The notes below the pieces were generated by a model. The model had not been told where the DNA came from, made no database searches, and worked only from the letters and a program-made list of their open reading frames with translations. Shown piece after piece: positions 11,457-21,433 of a stretch of DNA of 27,746 bases. A program made the translations under genes and the position numbers. Origin of the DNA: Ophiostoma sp. CBS 140.51 (lineage: Eukaryota > Ascomycota > Sordariomycetes > Ophiostomatales > Ophiostomataceae); contig JANSLP010000391.1 of the NCBI GenBank assembly GCA_029298735.1, forward strand, positions 1 to 27,746, given 5' to 3'. Position 1 is the stretch's first letter. Each line of letters begins with the position of its first letter.

Positions 11457-12793
11457 GTTAAACGATCCTACGAGTATAAAGCGATTCATTCCAACTACTA
11501 AAGCGATTAGATACTTATTAGCTAAGGGTGACGTCAACCAGTCCATTAACGTTTGTCGGTTTACTTTTACAACTTCCAACTACTTCGTCTCCAAATCTTG
11601 CAGCGTTCCATCCGAGACCTTTATCAGCCGTTTATATCCCATTAATGCTAAACATCTGCTCACTCATACCTACCACAACCATTTCACCAGCAACTATTAC
11701 ACCACCTATATCATGTTCCAGCCGCGTCTGCACGTTTTTACACCAGTCATAGGAGCGCTCATGCGGTTTGCCCCATCCACCGGCCGCCACTTTCCAGCAT
11801 CACCCCGGTTCAATACTGTCGTAATGTCTACCATCTCAGATGTCATCACCAAAGATCACCGCGAGCTGCAGCAGTACTATGACGAGGTTACCAACTCGTC
11901 TGACCATGAATACCGGCAGCGTTTCGGCAACCAGTTTACCTGGGAGCTGGCGCGCCACTCCGTTGCGGAAGAACTGATCGTCTACCCTGCGTTTGAGCGT
12001 CATCTAGGCCAGGACGGCTATACGATGGCCGAATAAGACCGTAAAGAACACTACCAAGTACGCTACCAACCATCTAACAATATAGGATAGTATATCTTTT
12101 ACGCTAATACGGGCTACCGATAGGTCAAGGAGCTACTTAAGGAGTTCCAGAACATAGATGCGAGGTCCGCGGACTACGTACCCAAGCTCAAGGAGCTGTG
12201 GACGTTGCTGGCCCTACACATCAAACACGAGGAAGATCACGATCTACCGGTACTCGAATCGGCGCTCCAGCAAGCCGAGGGCGAGTCCGCGGACATGGCC
12301 AGGAAATTTGGCCTCACCAAGGCCTTCGTTCCGACCCGGAGCCATCCAAGCGCGGGCGAGAAGCCCTATTTTGAGTCGGCCATGGGCATGTTAGCAGCAC
12401 CGATTGACCACATTACCGATCTCTTCCGGAAGTTCCCAGAGAACGCTGCATCGCCCAATCCGTCCAGGAAGTGAGGTATACGGGTACTGCTAAGGCTAAA
12501 GAGACTCATCGGCTCTGTATGGCCAGCAACGGGATATAGGCTGCGTTATCCGGTTATATACTAGGGGGCCCTCCCGTCACTCCATGGTAGTTCTCGCGAG
12601 TGAGATAATATCAAGAGAGAGGACATGACGTTTTGTAATAACCTGTGTTCCTTGGACGCTTTCGTGGTGAGCTTCCAAAAAGGGAGTGATCGGGCTCCGG
12701 TTGTTTTTCACGGCATCCGGTCCTTGTTCATCGCTGTAATTTTGGGCGTAAACAAGTTTATTCAAGGGCGTTTAGCTGCTATTAACGTAAGAG
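11457..12793. repeat. Duplicated hemerythrin locus, copy 1
   Basis: About 1.3 kb, including 5' flank, gene, intron and 3' flank, matches 24571-25881 in direct orientation. Shared flanks include GCGATTCATTCC upstream and GAGTGAGATAATAT and GTTTAGCTGCT-like sequence downstream. This copy keeps most C and G where copy 2 has T and A. Confidence 0.9.
11713..12474 (+). pseudogene. Hemerythrin-like (HHE) protein, interrupted by one stop
   Basis: HHE/hemerythrin-like proteins are four-helix bundles that bind a di-iron centre. Fungal members have poorly known roles in iron or redox stress. Exon 1 is 11713-12057 and exon 2 is 12124-12474. The 66-nt intron has donor GTACGC and acceptor GATAG. Metal-ligand candidates are His49 (ITKDHREL), His82 and Glu86 (RHSVAEE), and in exon 2 the HIKHEEDHD segment. 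A TAA at 12034-12036 (codon 108) cuts the frame just before the intron and would remove the C-terminal ligands. All else is open, and reading through the stop would give 231 positions. Residues 1-37 have no acidic residues and several Arg/Ser, so they could be a mitochondrial presequence. Met38 (MSTIS) is an alternative start. The stop could be real, a sequencing error or strain-specific. Confidence 0.85.
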
Positions 12794-13627
12794 CCGGAGT
12801 CGTGGACGGGCAAACTGGGACGTATAGCAAGCGTCCCGAGCAAGGGGTGTATCAAAATTTAGACTAAACCGATTGGCCTGGCGCGTCACACTTCTGCTGC
12901 TCGTCCGTCCTTGTGTGCCTAAACTGCTCGATATCTGAATGCCAATAACGAGTACTAACATCGGGCCCGTGGCAACAAGGCAACGTAAAGACCTGCCTGT
13001 AAGGAGTTTAGACTCCTATAGACCTCTTTATTCTGTCGGTTTACCGATCACTTCGCCACATCTGGCGATCTGGGAGCGCTGAACCATGGCCGCGGATACC
13101 TCTCCAAAATCAAGTAAGCGAGCAGAGGGAATATAGTGCGTCAGCTCCATATTCCTTAGATCTACTCTTCAGTAATCAAAGCATCATCGGAAGAGTTTGA
13201 ATAGAACCGCAAGTTTGAATAGAACCGCACGGCAAGCCGCAAAAGCCAACTGCTCTGACGTACGCTGATTAGGTAGATGTGGGAAATAGACAACTTTGCA
13301 AGACTGGAATGCCAAAGGGAGACTTGCGCAGGAGACATGGGCATCATGACATAATGTATATTATAGCCAACCGGGACACCGCTACACAACCATCATTTCA
13401 CCAGGGTGTCTGTCTCGCAAATCACAAAATCTAGGGGATCAAAGCACGCAGCGATATGATGCGAACTCGAATATACCCTTTCCGGCCGTCCATTTTATTC
13501 CATATCGATATTTCTTCTTTCTGTTCTCTGTTCTAAATTTGCTGTCCCAAACCACAGCACCCTTGCCTTGTCCCCAAATCATCCTCGTTTATTTATCACA
13601 CACAGATCGCACCAAACACGTACGACC
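12794..13627. other. Intergenic, probable promoter of the NmrA-like gene
   Basis: No coding region is supported. It contains an 18-bp tandem duplication at 13193-13228. The last 130 bp are pyrimidine-rich, which is common in fungal promoters and 5' leaders. Confidence 0.5.
13193..13228. repeat. 18-bp tandem duplication
   Basis: Two adjacent copies of (G/A)AGTTTGAATAGAACCGC lie at 13193-13210 and 13211-13228 and differ at one base. Confidence 0.85.
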
Positions 13628-14818
13628 ATGTCCCGCAAAGTGGCCATCACCGCGGTCGATGGCCAAACTGGCTTCCTGATTGCGGAGCTGCTCCTCCGCG
13701 AGGGCGAGTTCACGAAAGCCATCGACAGCATCTGCGGCCTAGCAATGGATCCGTCCTCGCCCAAGTGCAAGGAGCTCGAGTCGCTGGGCGTCGTCATTGT
13801 GCAGCACAGCCCCGGTCGCGAGCGCGAGATGGTGCAGACCCTTAAAAGCACGGGCTGCGACACCATCTGCCTCGTCCCGCCCGCGCACAAGGACAAGCTG
13901 GATATTGCGCTCGAGCTGGCCAGCGCCGCCAAGAAGGCTGCGGTGGCCAACGTTTTGCTTATTAGCTCCGCCGGTTGCGACTACGCCGAGCGCGACCGGC
14001 AGCCGCGCCTGCGGGAGTTTATCGACATAGAGGCGGCAGTGCTGGCGTCCAAGGGCGACCCCAGCACCCCGCTGGGTCATTCGCCTTGCGTGATCCGGTA
14101 AGCATCGCGCAAGCACATTGGGTTTTCTCGAAACGGAAGTAGCTAACACAAGCATTTTCAGGGCCGGCTTCTATGCCGAAAATCTGCTCCTGTACGCTAA
14201 CCAGGCGCAGGCCGAAGGCTTGCTTGCCCTGCCCATCGGAGAGAATCACAAGTTCGCGCCTGTCGCGCTCGGAGTAAGTGAGCTGTTAGGCTCTTGGTAT
14301 TTTTTTCCACACATAGAGGCATGGGTCACTTAACACTAATCAACAGGACATTGCTCATGTGGCGGCCCACGTCCTTGCCGGCAAAGGCAAGCATGGCTTT
14401 GACGACCGGCACCGCGGCCAAATGATGGTCGTCACCGGCCCTATGCTTTGCGCCGGAGAAGAGCTCGCCGAGGCGGCCAGCCAGGCCCTAGGACAGAAGC
14501 TCGATTTCGAGAGCATTTCTGCGTAAGCAGGCACGTGTCGGCATAGCGAAGTAAGTGCGTTGTTCTACTGCTAACCGATGAACAACCAGGCGCGAAGCCA
14601 AGCGCGTGCTGGCGGCACAGTCGGACTTGGACGACTCGGAGAAGGAATATCTCCTCGAGTATTATAGCCTCGTCCGCGAGGGCAAGACAAACTACATCAC
14701 AACGACTACGTTTCACGACGTCACTGGCACTCACCCCACCGAGCCGACCGACTTCTTCAAGATGTACGCCACCGAGCTGCGGCCCAAAAAGAAGATGAAG
14801 ACCAATAGTGGTCAATGA
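13628..14818 (+). CDS. NmrA-like NAD(P)-binding protein
   Basis: This is a Rossmann-fold protein of the NmrA/atypical SDR group. Members are either redox-sensing regulators or NAD(P)H oxidoreductases, and the substrate is unknown. Four exons (13628-14097, 14162-14273, 14347-14522, 14590-14818) give 328 aa. The three introns are 64, 73 and 67 nt with GTAAGC, GTAAGT and GTAAGC donors. Branch-like GCTAAC or CTAAT sites lie near each acceptor. The N-terminus KVAITAVDGQTGFLIAELLL is a beta strand followed by a D-G-x-x-G nucleotide loop in place of the usual GATG. NVLLISSAGCDYA then follows at about residue 100. The splice model keeps the frame at every junction. I see no lesion. It is the only gene in this stretch with an ordinary intron-rich, fully intact structure. 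Confidence 0.9.
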
Positions 14819-15714
14819 GCAAGGAAATGTATTAGAAATGAATGACATTTATGTAGCTGATCATTGGCTGAGACGCCAAACTACCTCCCCATCAGACGTT
14901 CCAAACGTTTTGATAAAAAGAGAGTGATTCCTTACTACGATAATTTCTTACGCTAAGTTCCCAAGCCCAGCCCTTTTCTGGCATTCGTCCCAGAATCCAT
15001 TGACAACAGTTGTCCCCCTGCCGTTTGCCCGAGTAGAAAGATGAAGATGAAAAACTGTCTGTTGGTTTTTCGTTGCCCCCTGTCAGCATTCAGACTAGAA
15101 AGCATAGACATTACGTTTGTGTAAAACGAAATGCGGCATAATTCCTTCCCAACATAAAAGTAAGAGCTGCCTTCTCCTACCAGTTTCCACGTCTGCATCC
15201 GTATTCGATACGCCTTCAAAGATACAGCTGCTGAAAAAGGATTCCACGGAAGTTTTGGCCATCCACTTCAGTATGCTATGCTAAAAATCCTGCAGCGTAA
15301 TTTATACCTTGATGTCTTTCCTCCACATATGGAAAGAGTATTAAAGCACACGGTCTATTATTGACAAACCAGCGCCCCTTTACTTAACTGCAGAGTATCA
15401 AGAGTGAGCTTTTGGGCTCCTCACCACGGGTGGTAGTAGACTACACATGTGTACAGCACGCAGCCTCCACCAAAAATAGGAAGTGGGGATGGTGCCTGAG
15501 GCCGGCTGGTGGGTTCTGGGGAACACCATGTGGTTCACTACAGAGACCACATTCGGATGGCCCCGGACCTCCACTAAATATGAAATTTGTCCAAGATCAC
15601 CAACAAATAAAAAGGCTGACCCTTATACATTTCTCGTATACAGATTTCGCCAAAGTTTTGACCGTTGATTGATTGGATTTACAGGGGTCGCTGACAGCAA
15701 ACTAAATAAGAAAA
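14819..15714. other. Intergenic, no gene seen
   Basis: A plus-strand frame at 15412-15672 is open for 86 codons. It is Trp/Gly/Pro-rich, overlaps a second open frame and shows no known domain, so I do not call it. The region ends at the LINE remnant. Confidence 0.45.
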
Positions 15715-15996
15715 AGGGATTAATTGTAAACATAGAAAGTGGGCGTTGAAGGAGCAGGTGTATAGCGTGTTCCGTCCATGTTAGCCTGCGTCTGCCCGTG
15801 TTAGAGCTAGGGAGCAGGTGATAGACGTCGACAAGAGATACAAACCGGTTCGCGATAATGGCCTTACATATGGTACCTAAACAGGGCGATGGGCTGGTAT
15901 GCCTTACGTTGCGCGTGGTTATCTTTCCCTGGATTGCGTAGGATTACTGTGATCGCTTTTTAAAGTGTGTCGGGCAGTAGCCATGTTGAAGGCACG

Positions 15997-16001
15997 CGTT
16001 G
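15997..16001. repeat. Target-site duplication, left copy
   Basis: CGTTG directly precedes the inserted element and is repeated at 16311-16315. Confidence 0.85.
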
Positions 16002-16310
16002 TGTAAGAGGCACCGTGGAGTAATCGCTGCGGAGCGTCAAAGGGTCGAATTGTCCTACATAACGAAAGAATAAAGGTACAGAAGAAAGGAAAGAAGAAAA
16101 GGAAGAGGTGGAAGAAGCTGGCCTCCGTACTAAGTCTATTACCCTTGACGCAGTACCTTCAGCACACACAACGGCATCAGCATTGCCTCGTCCCAGCGCA
16201 AAAGGGCGGACTCCGCTGACGTTCATGGAGGGCCCGTCAGGGTCCTCACCAGAATTCCGACTATGGCTTCGGCCCATACCGGGAGGGGCCCGGGCCCTTG
16301 GCCCGTTACA
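16002..16310. mobile_element. 309-bp insertion with solo-LTR features
   Basis: The element begins TGTAA and ends TTACA, so it has the TG...CA ends of an LTR. It is flanked by a perfect 5-bp duplication CGTTG (15997-16001 and 16311-16315). Taking out the element and one CGTTG restores an uninterrupted LINE reading frame through HKLFNACLQHG, which shows independently where the insertion edges are. No internal retrotransposon genes are present, so a solo LTR left by recombination is the likeliest reading. A small non-autonomous DNA element with 5-bp inverted ends is the alternative. Confidence 0.8.
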
Positions 16311-16315
16311 CGTTG
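16311..16315. repeat. Target-site duplication, right copy
   Basis: CGTTG directly follows the inserted element and matches 15997-16001. Confidence 0.85.
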
Positions 16316-17560
16316 AATAACTTGTGTACGTGAGGAGGAGGATGTCGAGCGTCTGATGCAGAATACCATTTGTGATGCCATCGGCACCAGAGGCCTTGTT
16401 CGGGGGGGGCGGGCGTATGGCTCGTTCGATCTCCCGTATGGTTATGTTGGGGCATTCGATGGGTGGTGGATACTGGTATTTCTCGATGTCGGAGAGGTTG
16501 GCTTGGAATTGGGGGGAAAGAAGGATCGGCGTAGGATTTCGGCCTTTTCTCGTAGTTCGTAGGCTAGTTGTCTATCCGGTTTTGTTAGTGCCGGCTAGAT
16601 CGCGACGATGTTGTGTTTATTCTTTACCTATTTAACAAGTTACCATAGTCCGCTCTTTCTTATAGAGGCTTCCTCGACTCGTTGACGATGAGTGTTGCGG
16701 GGTTTATTTTGTATGTGTCGGCCCTTCTTCTTACGCGCTTGTCGTTCGGCTTCGTATTCATCGTCTTGTCCGGCACCTTGCCATTTCCGGAGGAGTTGTT
16801 AGACTTTGTACATATATTTTTATATTCTTAGTCGAAGCCAATCGTAGTGATGGGTTAGACTATGGTGTGGATGTCTCGATGCCGGCTTGTAGAGCGTTCA
16901 TCGAGACGGATCGGTTTATATCCTTCTTGTCTTCGACCTACGCAACATCGTCAAGTTGTGAAATGTGTTCTTGGGCCGTTTTCCGGAACTTAGATGGGTC
17001 GAGTCTTTATCCGTAAGCGTTTTCTTACTGGTGTCGTCGGTTGCCAGCTCCACTTGATCACTATAGCTATTAAGAGGTGATCTGAATCGTAATCAATCTT
17101 GTTGTCGACCTTGCACTGCACAACGCCGGCCGCCACGTCCTCGGAGGCGAAGGTGAGGTCGATAGTTGATTGACTGTCCTTCCGCCGGTGTGTAAGGGTT
17201 TCTGGCACGGTAAGGAGTCGAAGTTGGAATCCTCGATAATCGCGAGGAGTTGCTGAGCGTTTGATCCAAGACTTTCGTGTTGGTGTATTGTTGACAGAGA
17301 AGGTGGTGTAGATTCATGGACTGTCCCAGCCGCCCTCTATGCAGCGTACGACTATTAATACAAGTGCTCCCGCTTCCTACTTCCAGAGACCTGACTATTC
17401 CCCCGTGAAACGTCCCGTTGCTATGAGGATGTTGCCGTAGATCTACTTCCCCGTCTAACCTCCCCTGTTATAGTGTTGACTATTGTTCACACGTTACACC
17501 TTCTCATCGTTCTTACTCGAACAAGGCCTCTCCCCTAGCCTTATAAACTATTAGAGACTA

Positions 17561-18023
17561 TCTCTTACCTTTGGAGAAGTACCTTTAACTTGTAAATTCG
17601 GATGATAGGCCGACTGCCTGCAATAAGAAGAGCTAAGGCTTTCTCACTAGAAGCGGGTGGTAGTTGTCTTTACGGCAAGTATATAATAATGATAATAAAC
17701 CGGACGACATTATATGATTTATTTAAACGTAAATCAAGTTCGACAAAGAAAAGTAATTAACAAAAGCGTGTTGAGTTGAGTAGAATGCAATTATCTTACT
17801 AGGAGATAGAAAGAAAGACCGTCTCTACTCTCGAAGACCCAGCGCGTCACTCGGCTCTTCGTATCAACCAGTCGGCTTTGCCCCACGAGTCCGCTCTTTC
17901 AAAATGTTTGACTTATCAATCGCTTCCCTTTCATCTTGTTCTATCGAATAATTGTTAGCCAGCGTCGTTACATACAACGTCCCATGCCACAGGCCAAACC
18001 CTTTATCGCACATATAAATCAGA
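17561..18023. other. AT-rich intergenic, no gene seen
   Basis: This lies upstream of the LINE remnant and downstream of the 64-aa gene. It may contain further unreadable LINE sequence. The open frames are short. Confidence 0.4.
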
Positions 18024-18218
18024 CTAACCAATCTGTGCATCCGAATCAGCGGCCCCGGGACGCACGGGATCCTCGACTGGATTTGAATCCTTTTGAACTG
18101 GAATAGGTTCATTTTGACCAGTCACGTAAGAAGGATCATCGACCTGGCCTTCGGGCGCATCGCGCGGCAGTTCGGCGCCCTCCTTGTCATCAGTGTATGC
18201 GTGAGCCACTTTAGACAT
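18024..18218 (-). CDS. Small hydrophilic protein of unknown function (64 aa)
   Basis: A single exon encodes 64 residues starting MSKVAHAYTDDKEG and containing DDPSYVTGQNEPIPVQ and PGAADSDAQ. It is acidic, rich in Pro/Asp/Gln, and has no membrane segment, so it is probably disordered. I recall similar short proteins in many filamentous fungi but no named function. The frame is open upstream to 18401, but I chose the ATG at 18218 for two reasons. The TATA box (18328-18333) would otherwise lie inside the gene, and the extra residues have a different composition. Its 5' side faces the second copy of the con-10 upstream region, just as the SDR gene faces the first copy. Confidence 0.65.
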   Translation of the reverse strand: MSKVAHAYTDDKEGAELPRDAPEGQVDDPSYVTGQNEPIPVQKDSNPVEDPVRPGAADSDAQIG

Positions 18219-18327
18219 AGTGAACGAGGTTTTTTGAGAGGTGTTCAGCGAGAGGCGCAGTTGTGCAGTAAGTTGGAGTTCGGCTGTGTGCATTTTGCGG
18301 TGTGTAGGAGTGTTCTTTCCGGTAGAC

Positions 18328-18333
18328 TTTATA
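18328..18333 (-). promoter_or_regulatory. TATA box of the 64-aa gene
   Basis: TATAAA on the minus strand lies 110 bp upstream of the chosen ATG. Its position argues for the short form of the protein. Confidence 0.5.
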
Positions 18334-18845
18334 CGCGAGCAGCATAAGCGGAGTAGTAATGCGGCACCAGAAAGGAGTCCATGCGTAGTTGCCGAGGTCA
18401 TTTTATGACGTTATCAAAAGGTCATAGAACTCTGTTAATCCGAACAACACGAGATACTTCTACCCATACATCTCAAAGCTGTACTCTGGCATGACGTATG
18501 CTTAGCTCTCGTTTTCAGTCTTAAACGCGGAACAAAGGGACCGCCAACTGGCAGTGGATGCATAGGGCAAAGTAATCAATGTTTAGGTATACCGTATTTT
18601 TTTGAAGGCTAATGGCCATTTTCTAACGAGTCTTCCAAATTAATATCTTAAAAGGGGTTTTAAATCTACCTCACCGCTTCTGTGCAAAAACGACGAACAA
18701 GCCAAAACGACCATTCTCCTTCCTACCAATTTTATACATTAATTTATGAAAGAAGTCTTTTTTCTTTTTCTTTTACTATATATCTCGACGATTTAAACCG
18801 TAAAATTATAAAATAATATTAGATCTCCGTATATACTTTAATAAA

Positions 18846-19443
18846 GAGTCCAATATTAAGCCAACACACATGCGTGTTTTTTACAATGTTCTTAATAGAT
18901 AACGCATTCTGGCAGCAACGAGTTTACTAGTTATTACCGCGTTCCTTTTTTTGCACAGAACTCCGGTACATATTCGGAAGTCAATGACGCGACTATAAGA
19001 TGATCGATAACTGGCACCTCGTAAATTTTAGGCTTTATAACAAAGAGTCGCCACCGTGCTGTGGTAAACCTCAAAGGCTTTTCTCATCTTCACCACAACA
19101 TCTTCATATACGATACAACGGCTTACTACAAAGCAGCTACTCGTCATCGAAATCGGAACAGCATAATGCAAGGTCGCATTACCATTCTAACTATAACGTT
19201 AAAGAGCTGCAACCAACATTGTATTTTACCGTTAACGTAAGGTCAAATAGATCGATGATGCGACATGACGGTTAGAGGAATTAAGGGATAAATCATATGC
19301 TTTTTAACAGGTCAAGGTGAGATGTATAACATCTCCGAGTCGGCTGCACCACCGTATAGAGGATTAAGTAACAATATCATGTACTTCTCACTGGATATAA
19401 ATACCTCGAATGCACCTAATTAGCAAATTTCCAAGATAAATGA
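18846..19443. repeat. Duplicated con-10 upstream region, copy 2 (orphan)
   Basis: This matches 9279-9840 in direct orientation, including the TATA box. Similarity stops shortly after AAATTTCCA(A/G)GATAAATG, before the con-10 leader and gene. I find no con-10 exon in the following sequence. The promoter-proximal part is better preserved than the distal part. Confidence 0.85.
19396..19403 (+). promoter_or_regulatory. TATA box in the orphan promoter copy
   Basis: TATAAATA is in the same context as the con-10 TATA box, but no gene follows at the expected distance. Confidence 0.4.
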
Positions 19444-20081
19444 AGCCCAACATGGTCAGCCGATAGCTTGGACCGGCGACCTTAGAATCTAGTTCTACAG
19501 AAAGCAGCGCGGCTTTCAACTGGGGCAGTATCCAATCGATTTGGGAAGGTGTGGGGCATGTATATGGCAAAAATGGTGCATATCTTAAGGCCCCTTTTAG
19601 GGACACCTACATAGTTCAGATATAGAAGATGCATGGTCACGACGAGCAGTCATAATTCTTTACGTAATAAAATCCTGTTAATCCAAACAGGAGGCTCTTG
19701 ACGAGGTTATCTACAGGACCTGTTTATTTTTGTTAATGATATAAGAAGTAAAGGGAAGCAAAGGAGCCACCAGTGGGCGGATTCAAGAGCCAACACGAAG
19801 CAGAGCATTCAAAGGCTGACCGCTGCTAAAGCACCTACTAAGCCTCTCAGCTCCCCAAGCCCCCCTCAACCCTCCCGGCCACCGGATGTCCACACCGCTG
19901 CACCACCGCCGAGAGCGCATCCCCCGATATCTCCCGGCAATCAAGCAACTTTCAGGTGCCTTTGGGTGTACGCAAGCATCCAAAAGGCGACTGGTGATAG
20001 GCCCACTTTGCATCTGCTTTTGGGCACGGTAGCCTTTGGTCGAACACTGCTCGTATAGGGTAGTTTTCCGTGGGGTCCAGG
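19444..20081. other. Intergenic before the MoeA-like gene
   Basis: No gene is supported. The stretch 19770-20060 is Pro/Ser/Ala-rich in one frame but has no family features. The duplicated promoter ends at the left edge. Confidence 0.4.
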
Positions 20082-21272
20082 ATGGCTCTACCATATTCGA
20101 CAGCTCTAAGGAGGCTCGAGGGTGTCGCCAAGTTGGCCAGAGCATCTGGGGATCATGAGACTGTTCCTCTAGACCTGTCAGCTGGACGAATTGCTGCACG
20201 CGATTATGCCAGCCCCAAATCGACCCCAGAATTCGATACGTCGGCTATGGATGGCTATGCCATTTGCTCGGAATTGACTACTTGCGCATCCCCAGAGTCG
20301 CCCGCAATATTCCACGTTCAAGGGACAATTGCGGCCGGAGATGATCCGAATGCTGTCCACATCCGCGGTGCCGACGCATGCATCGAAATTATGACAGGGG
20401 CGCGTTTTCCAGAGGCAGGGCCAGCGGCAAAATTAGATGCTTGTGTGAAGGTAGAGGACACTGCATTGTTTGAGGCATGTGGTGCTAGAAAAGGGAAATG
20501 CGTTATGGTCATCAAACCGATTACTCCAAATGCGAACAGAAGGTTTGCCGGAAACGACATACGAGAAGGGCAGGTGACAATAAAGGAAGGAAACGAGATT
20601 CACGCATCAGACGTCGTGCCCCTAGCTTCCGTTGGCATTCGATCCGTGGATGTGATCGGTACGCCAGATGTGAACGGACCATACTTGGCATCCGCCGCGA
20701 GGCAGACTGGTGCCACCGCTAACCTTATCGGTACATGCGGAGACGACGCCACGCTCCTGGAGCGTACGATCCGCGAGAGTGCCGAAGTATCTAACTATGA
20801 CGTCCTAGTAACAAGCGGGGGCATGTCCGTGGGGAAATTCGACTTTGTTCTAAACGTGATAGAGAGGCTCGGCGCCGAGGTAGTGTTTCACGGCCTAGTT
20901 ATCAGACCTGGGCATCCTGTCATCGTTGCGCTTCTGCCTTCCAGACGACGGAAGATTGCGTATTTCGGTCTTATCGGTAACCCGGGCGCTTCGGCAGCTT
21001 GTTTTCGGTTCCTCGTGGTACCCTACCTCCGATTCTTCAACGGCCTGCTAGCCGAACAGCCAATGCCTGAGCGGCTTATTCAGAAAATGCTGCCGAAGAA
21101 CAATACTCATAGAGAAGTCGCATCTACACCACGGCCGCTAGACTTCTTCCAACACGGTATGCTTCAAATGACGCCTGCAGGCCAGTGTGTCGTCGAAATG
21201 AGCAGCGAGCAGAGCCCTGCAAACCTGCAAGGCTGGGACCTTATATTGAACCAATTGTTGGGTACATGTTGA
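20082..21272 (+). CDS. MoeA-like molybdopterin molybdotransferase, core motif missing
   Basis: MoeA proteins insert molybdate into molybdopterin-AMP, the last step of molybdenum-cofactor synthesis. Most fungi carry this activity on a two-domain protein (CnxE type). This is a separate MoeA-only protein of 396 aa in one exon. I chose the ATG at 20082 over a GTG at 20070. Recognisable motifs are TSAMDGYA (53-60), IMTGARFP, NRRFAGNDIREGQ, TSGGMSVGKFD (from about 244) and IGNPGASA (about 298-305). At about residue 190 the sequence runs VDVIGTPDVNGPYL. Family members have about 20 more residues here, carrying the S-T-G-[ND]-E motif with an active-site acidic residue. The loss is in frame, so the ORF stays open but the enzyme is probably inactive. 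Its neighbour is a MobA-like pseudogene, so this looks like a decaying accessory cofactor locus. Confidence 0.85.
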   Translation: MALPYSTALRRLEGVAKLARASGDHETVPLDLSAGRIAARDYASPKSTPEFDTSAMDGYAICSELTTCASPESPAIFHVQGTIAAGDDPNAVHIRGADACIEIMTGARFPEAGPAAKLDACVKVEDTALFEACGARKGKCVMVIKPITPNANRRFAGNDIREGQVTIKEGNEIHASDVVPLASVGIRSVDVIGTPDVNGPYLASAARQTGATANLIGTCGDDATLLERTIRESAEVSNYDVLVTSGGMSVGKFDFVLNVIERLGAEVVFHGLVIRPGHPVIVALLPSRRRKIAYFGLIGNPGASAACFRFLVVPYLRFFNGLLAEQPMPERLIQKMLPKNNTHREVASTPRPLDFFQHGMLQMTPAGQCVVEMSSEQSPANLQGWDLILNQLLGTC

Positions 21273-21433
21273 TTTGTGACGAGACCAGAAGTGAAGTGTT
21301 TTCCGCTCACAGCGACAAGTACAGGATTTATGATATCTCCATTCTAATATATAAGCTGTCAAACTAGTGTCCTGGGAGGCCAGTTATTATAATTTATGGT
21401 CCAATGGTGTTGGCTACGGATAGAGCCTGGTGC

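Larger units (their letters stand above)
15715..17560 (-). mobile_element. Degenerate Tad-like LINE ORF2 (endonuclease and RT)
   Basis: This is the remnant of a non-LTR retrotransposon pol gene. Reading on the minus strand, the endonuclease C-terminus appears first (17320-16990: a STIDLTFA motif, then DSDH). A basic linker follows. The start of the reverse transcriptase comes next: SFFPP near 16530, PPPNKASGADGITNGILHQ near 16360, then HKLFNACLQHGYCPTHF, which is split by an insertion, then RNPGK and KAYQPIALF near 15900. Many stops and frameshifts are present. The RT catalytic YxDD region and 3' part are absent, so the copy is truncated as well as mutated. A 309-bp element sits inside it (16002-16310). 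Similarity is to the Tad/I group of fungal LINEs as I remember it. Confidence 0.82.

Noticed and set aside
11455..11712. N-terminal extension of the hemerythrin ORF before the MFQPRL start
   Set aside because: It is upstream sequence that happens to be open. The matching stretch of copy 2 is not open, and the MFQPRL start is shared by both copies.
15412..15672. 86-codon plus-strand ORF
   Set aside because: No family features and it overlaps another open frame. It is next to LINE debris and probably chance.
18219..18401. Upstream in-frame extension of the 64-aa protein to a 125-aa ORF
   Set aside because: It contains a TATA box and its residue make-up differs. The inner ATG fits promoter spacing better.
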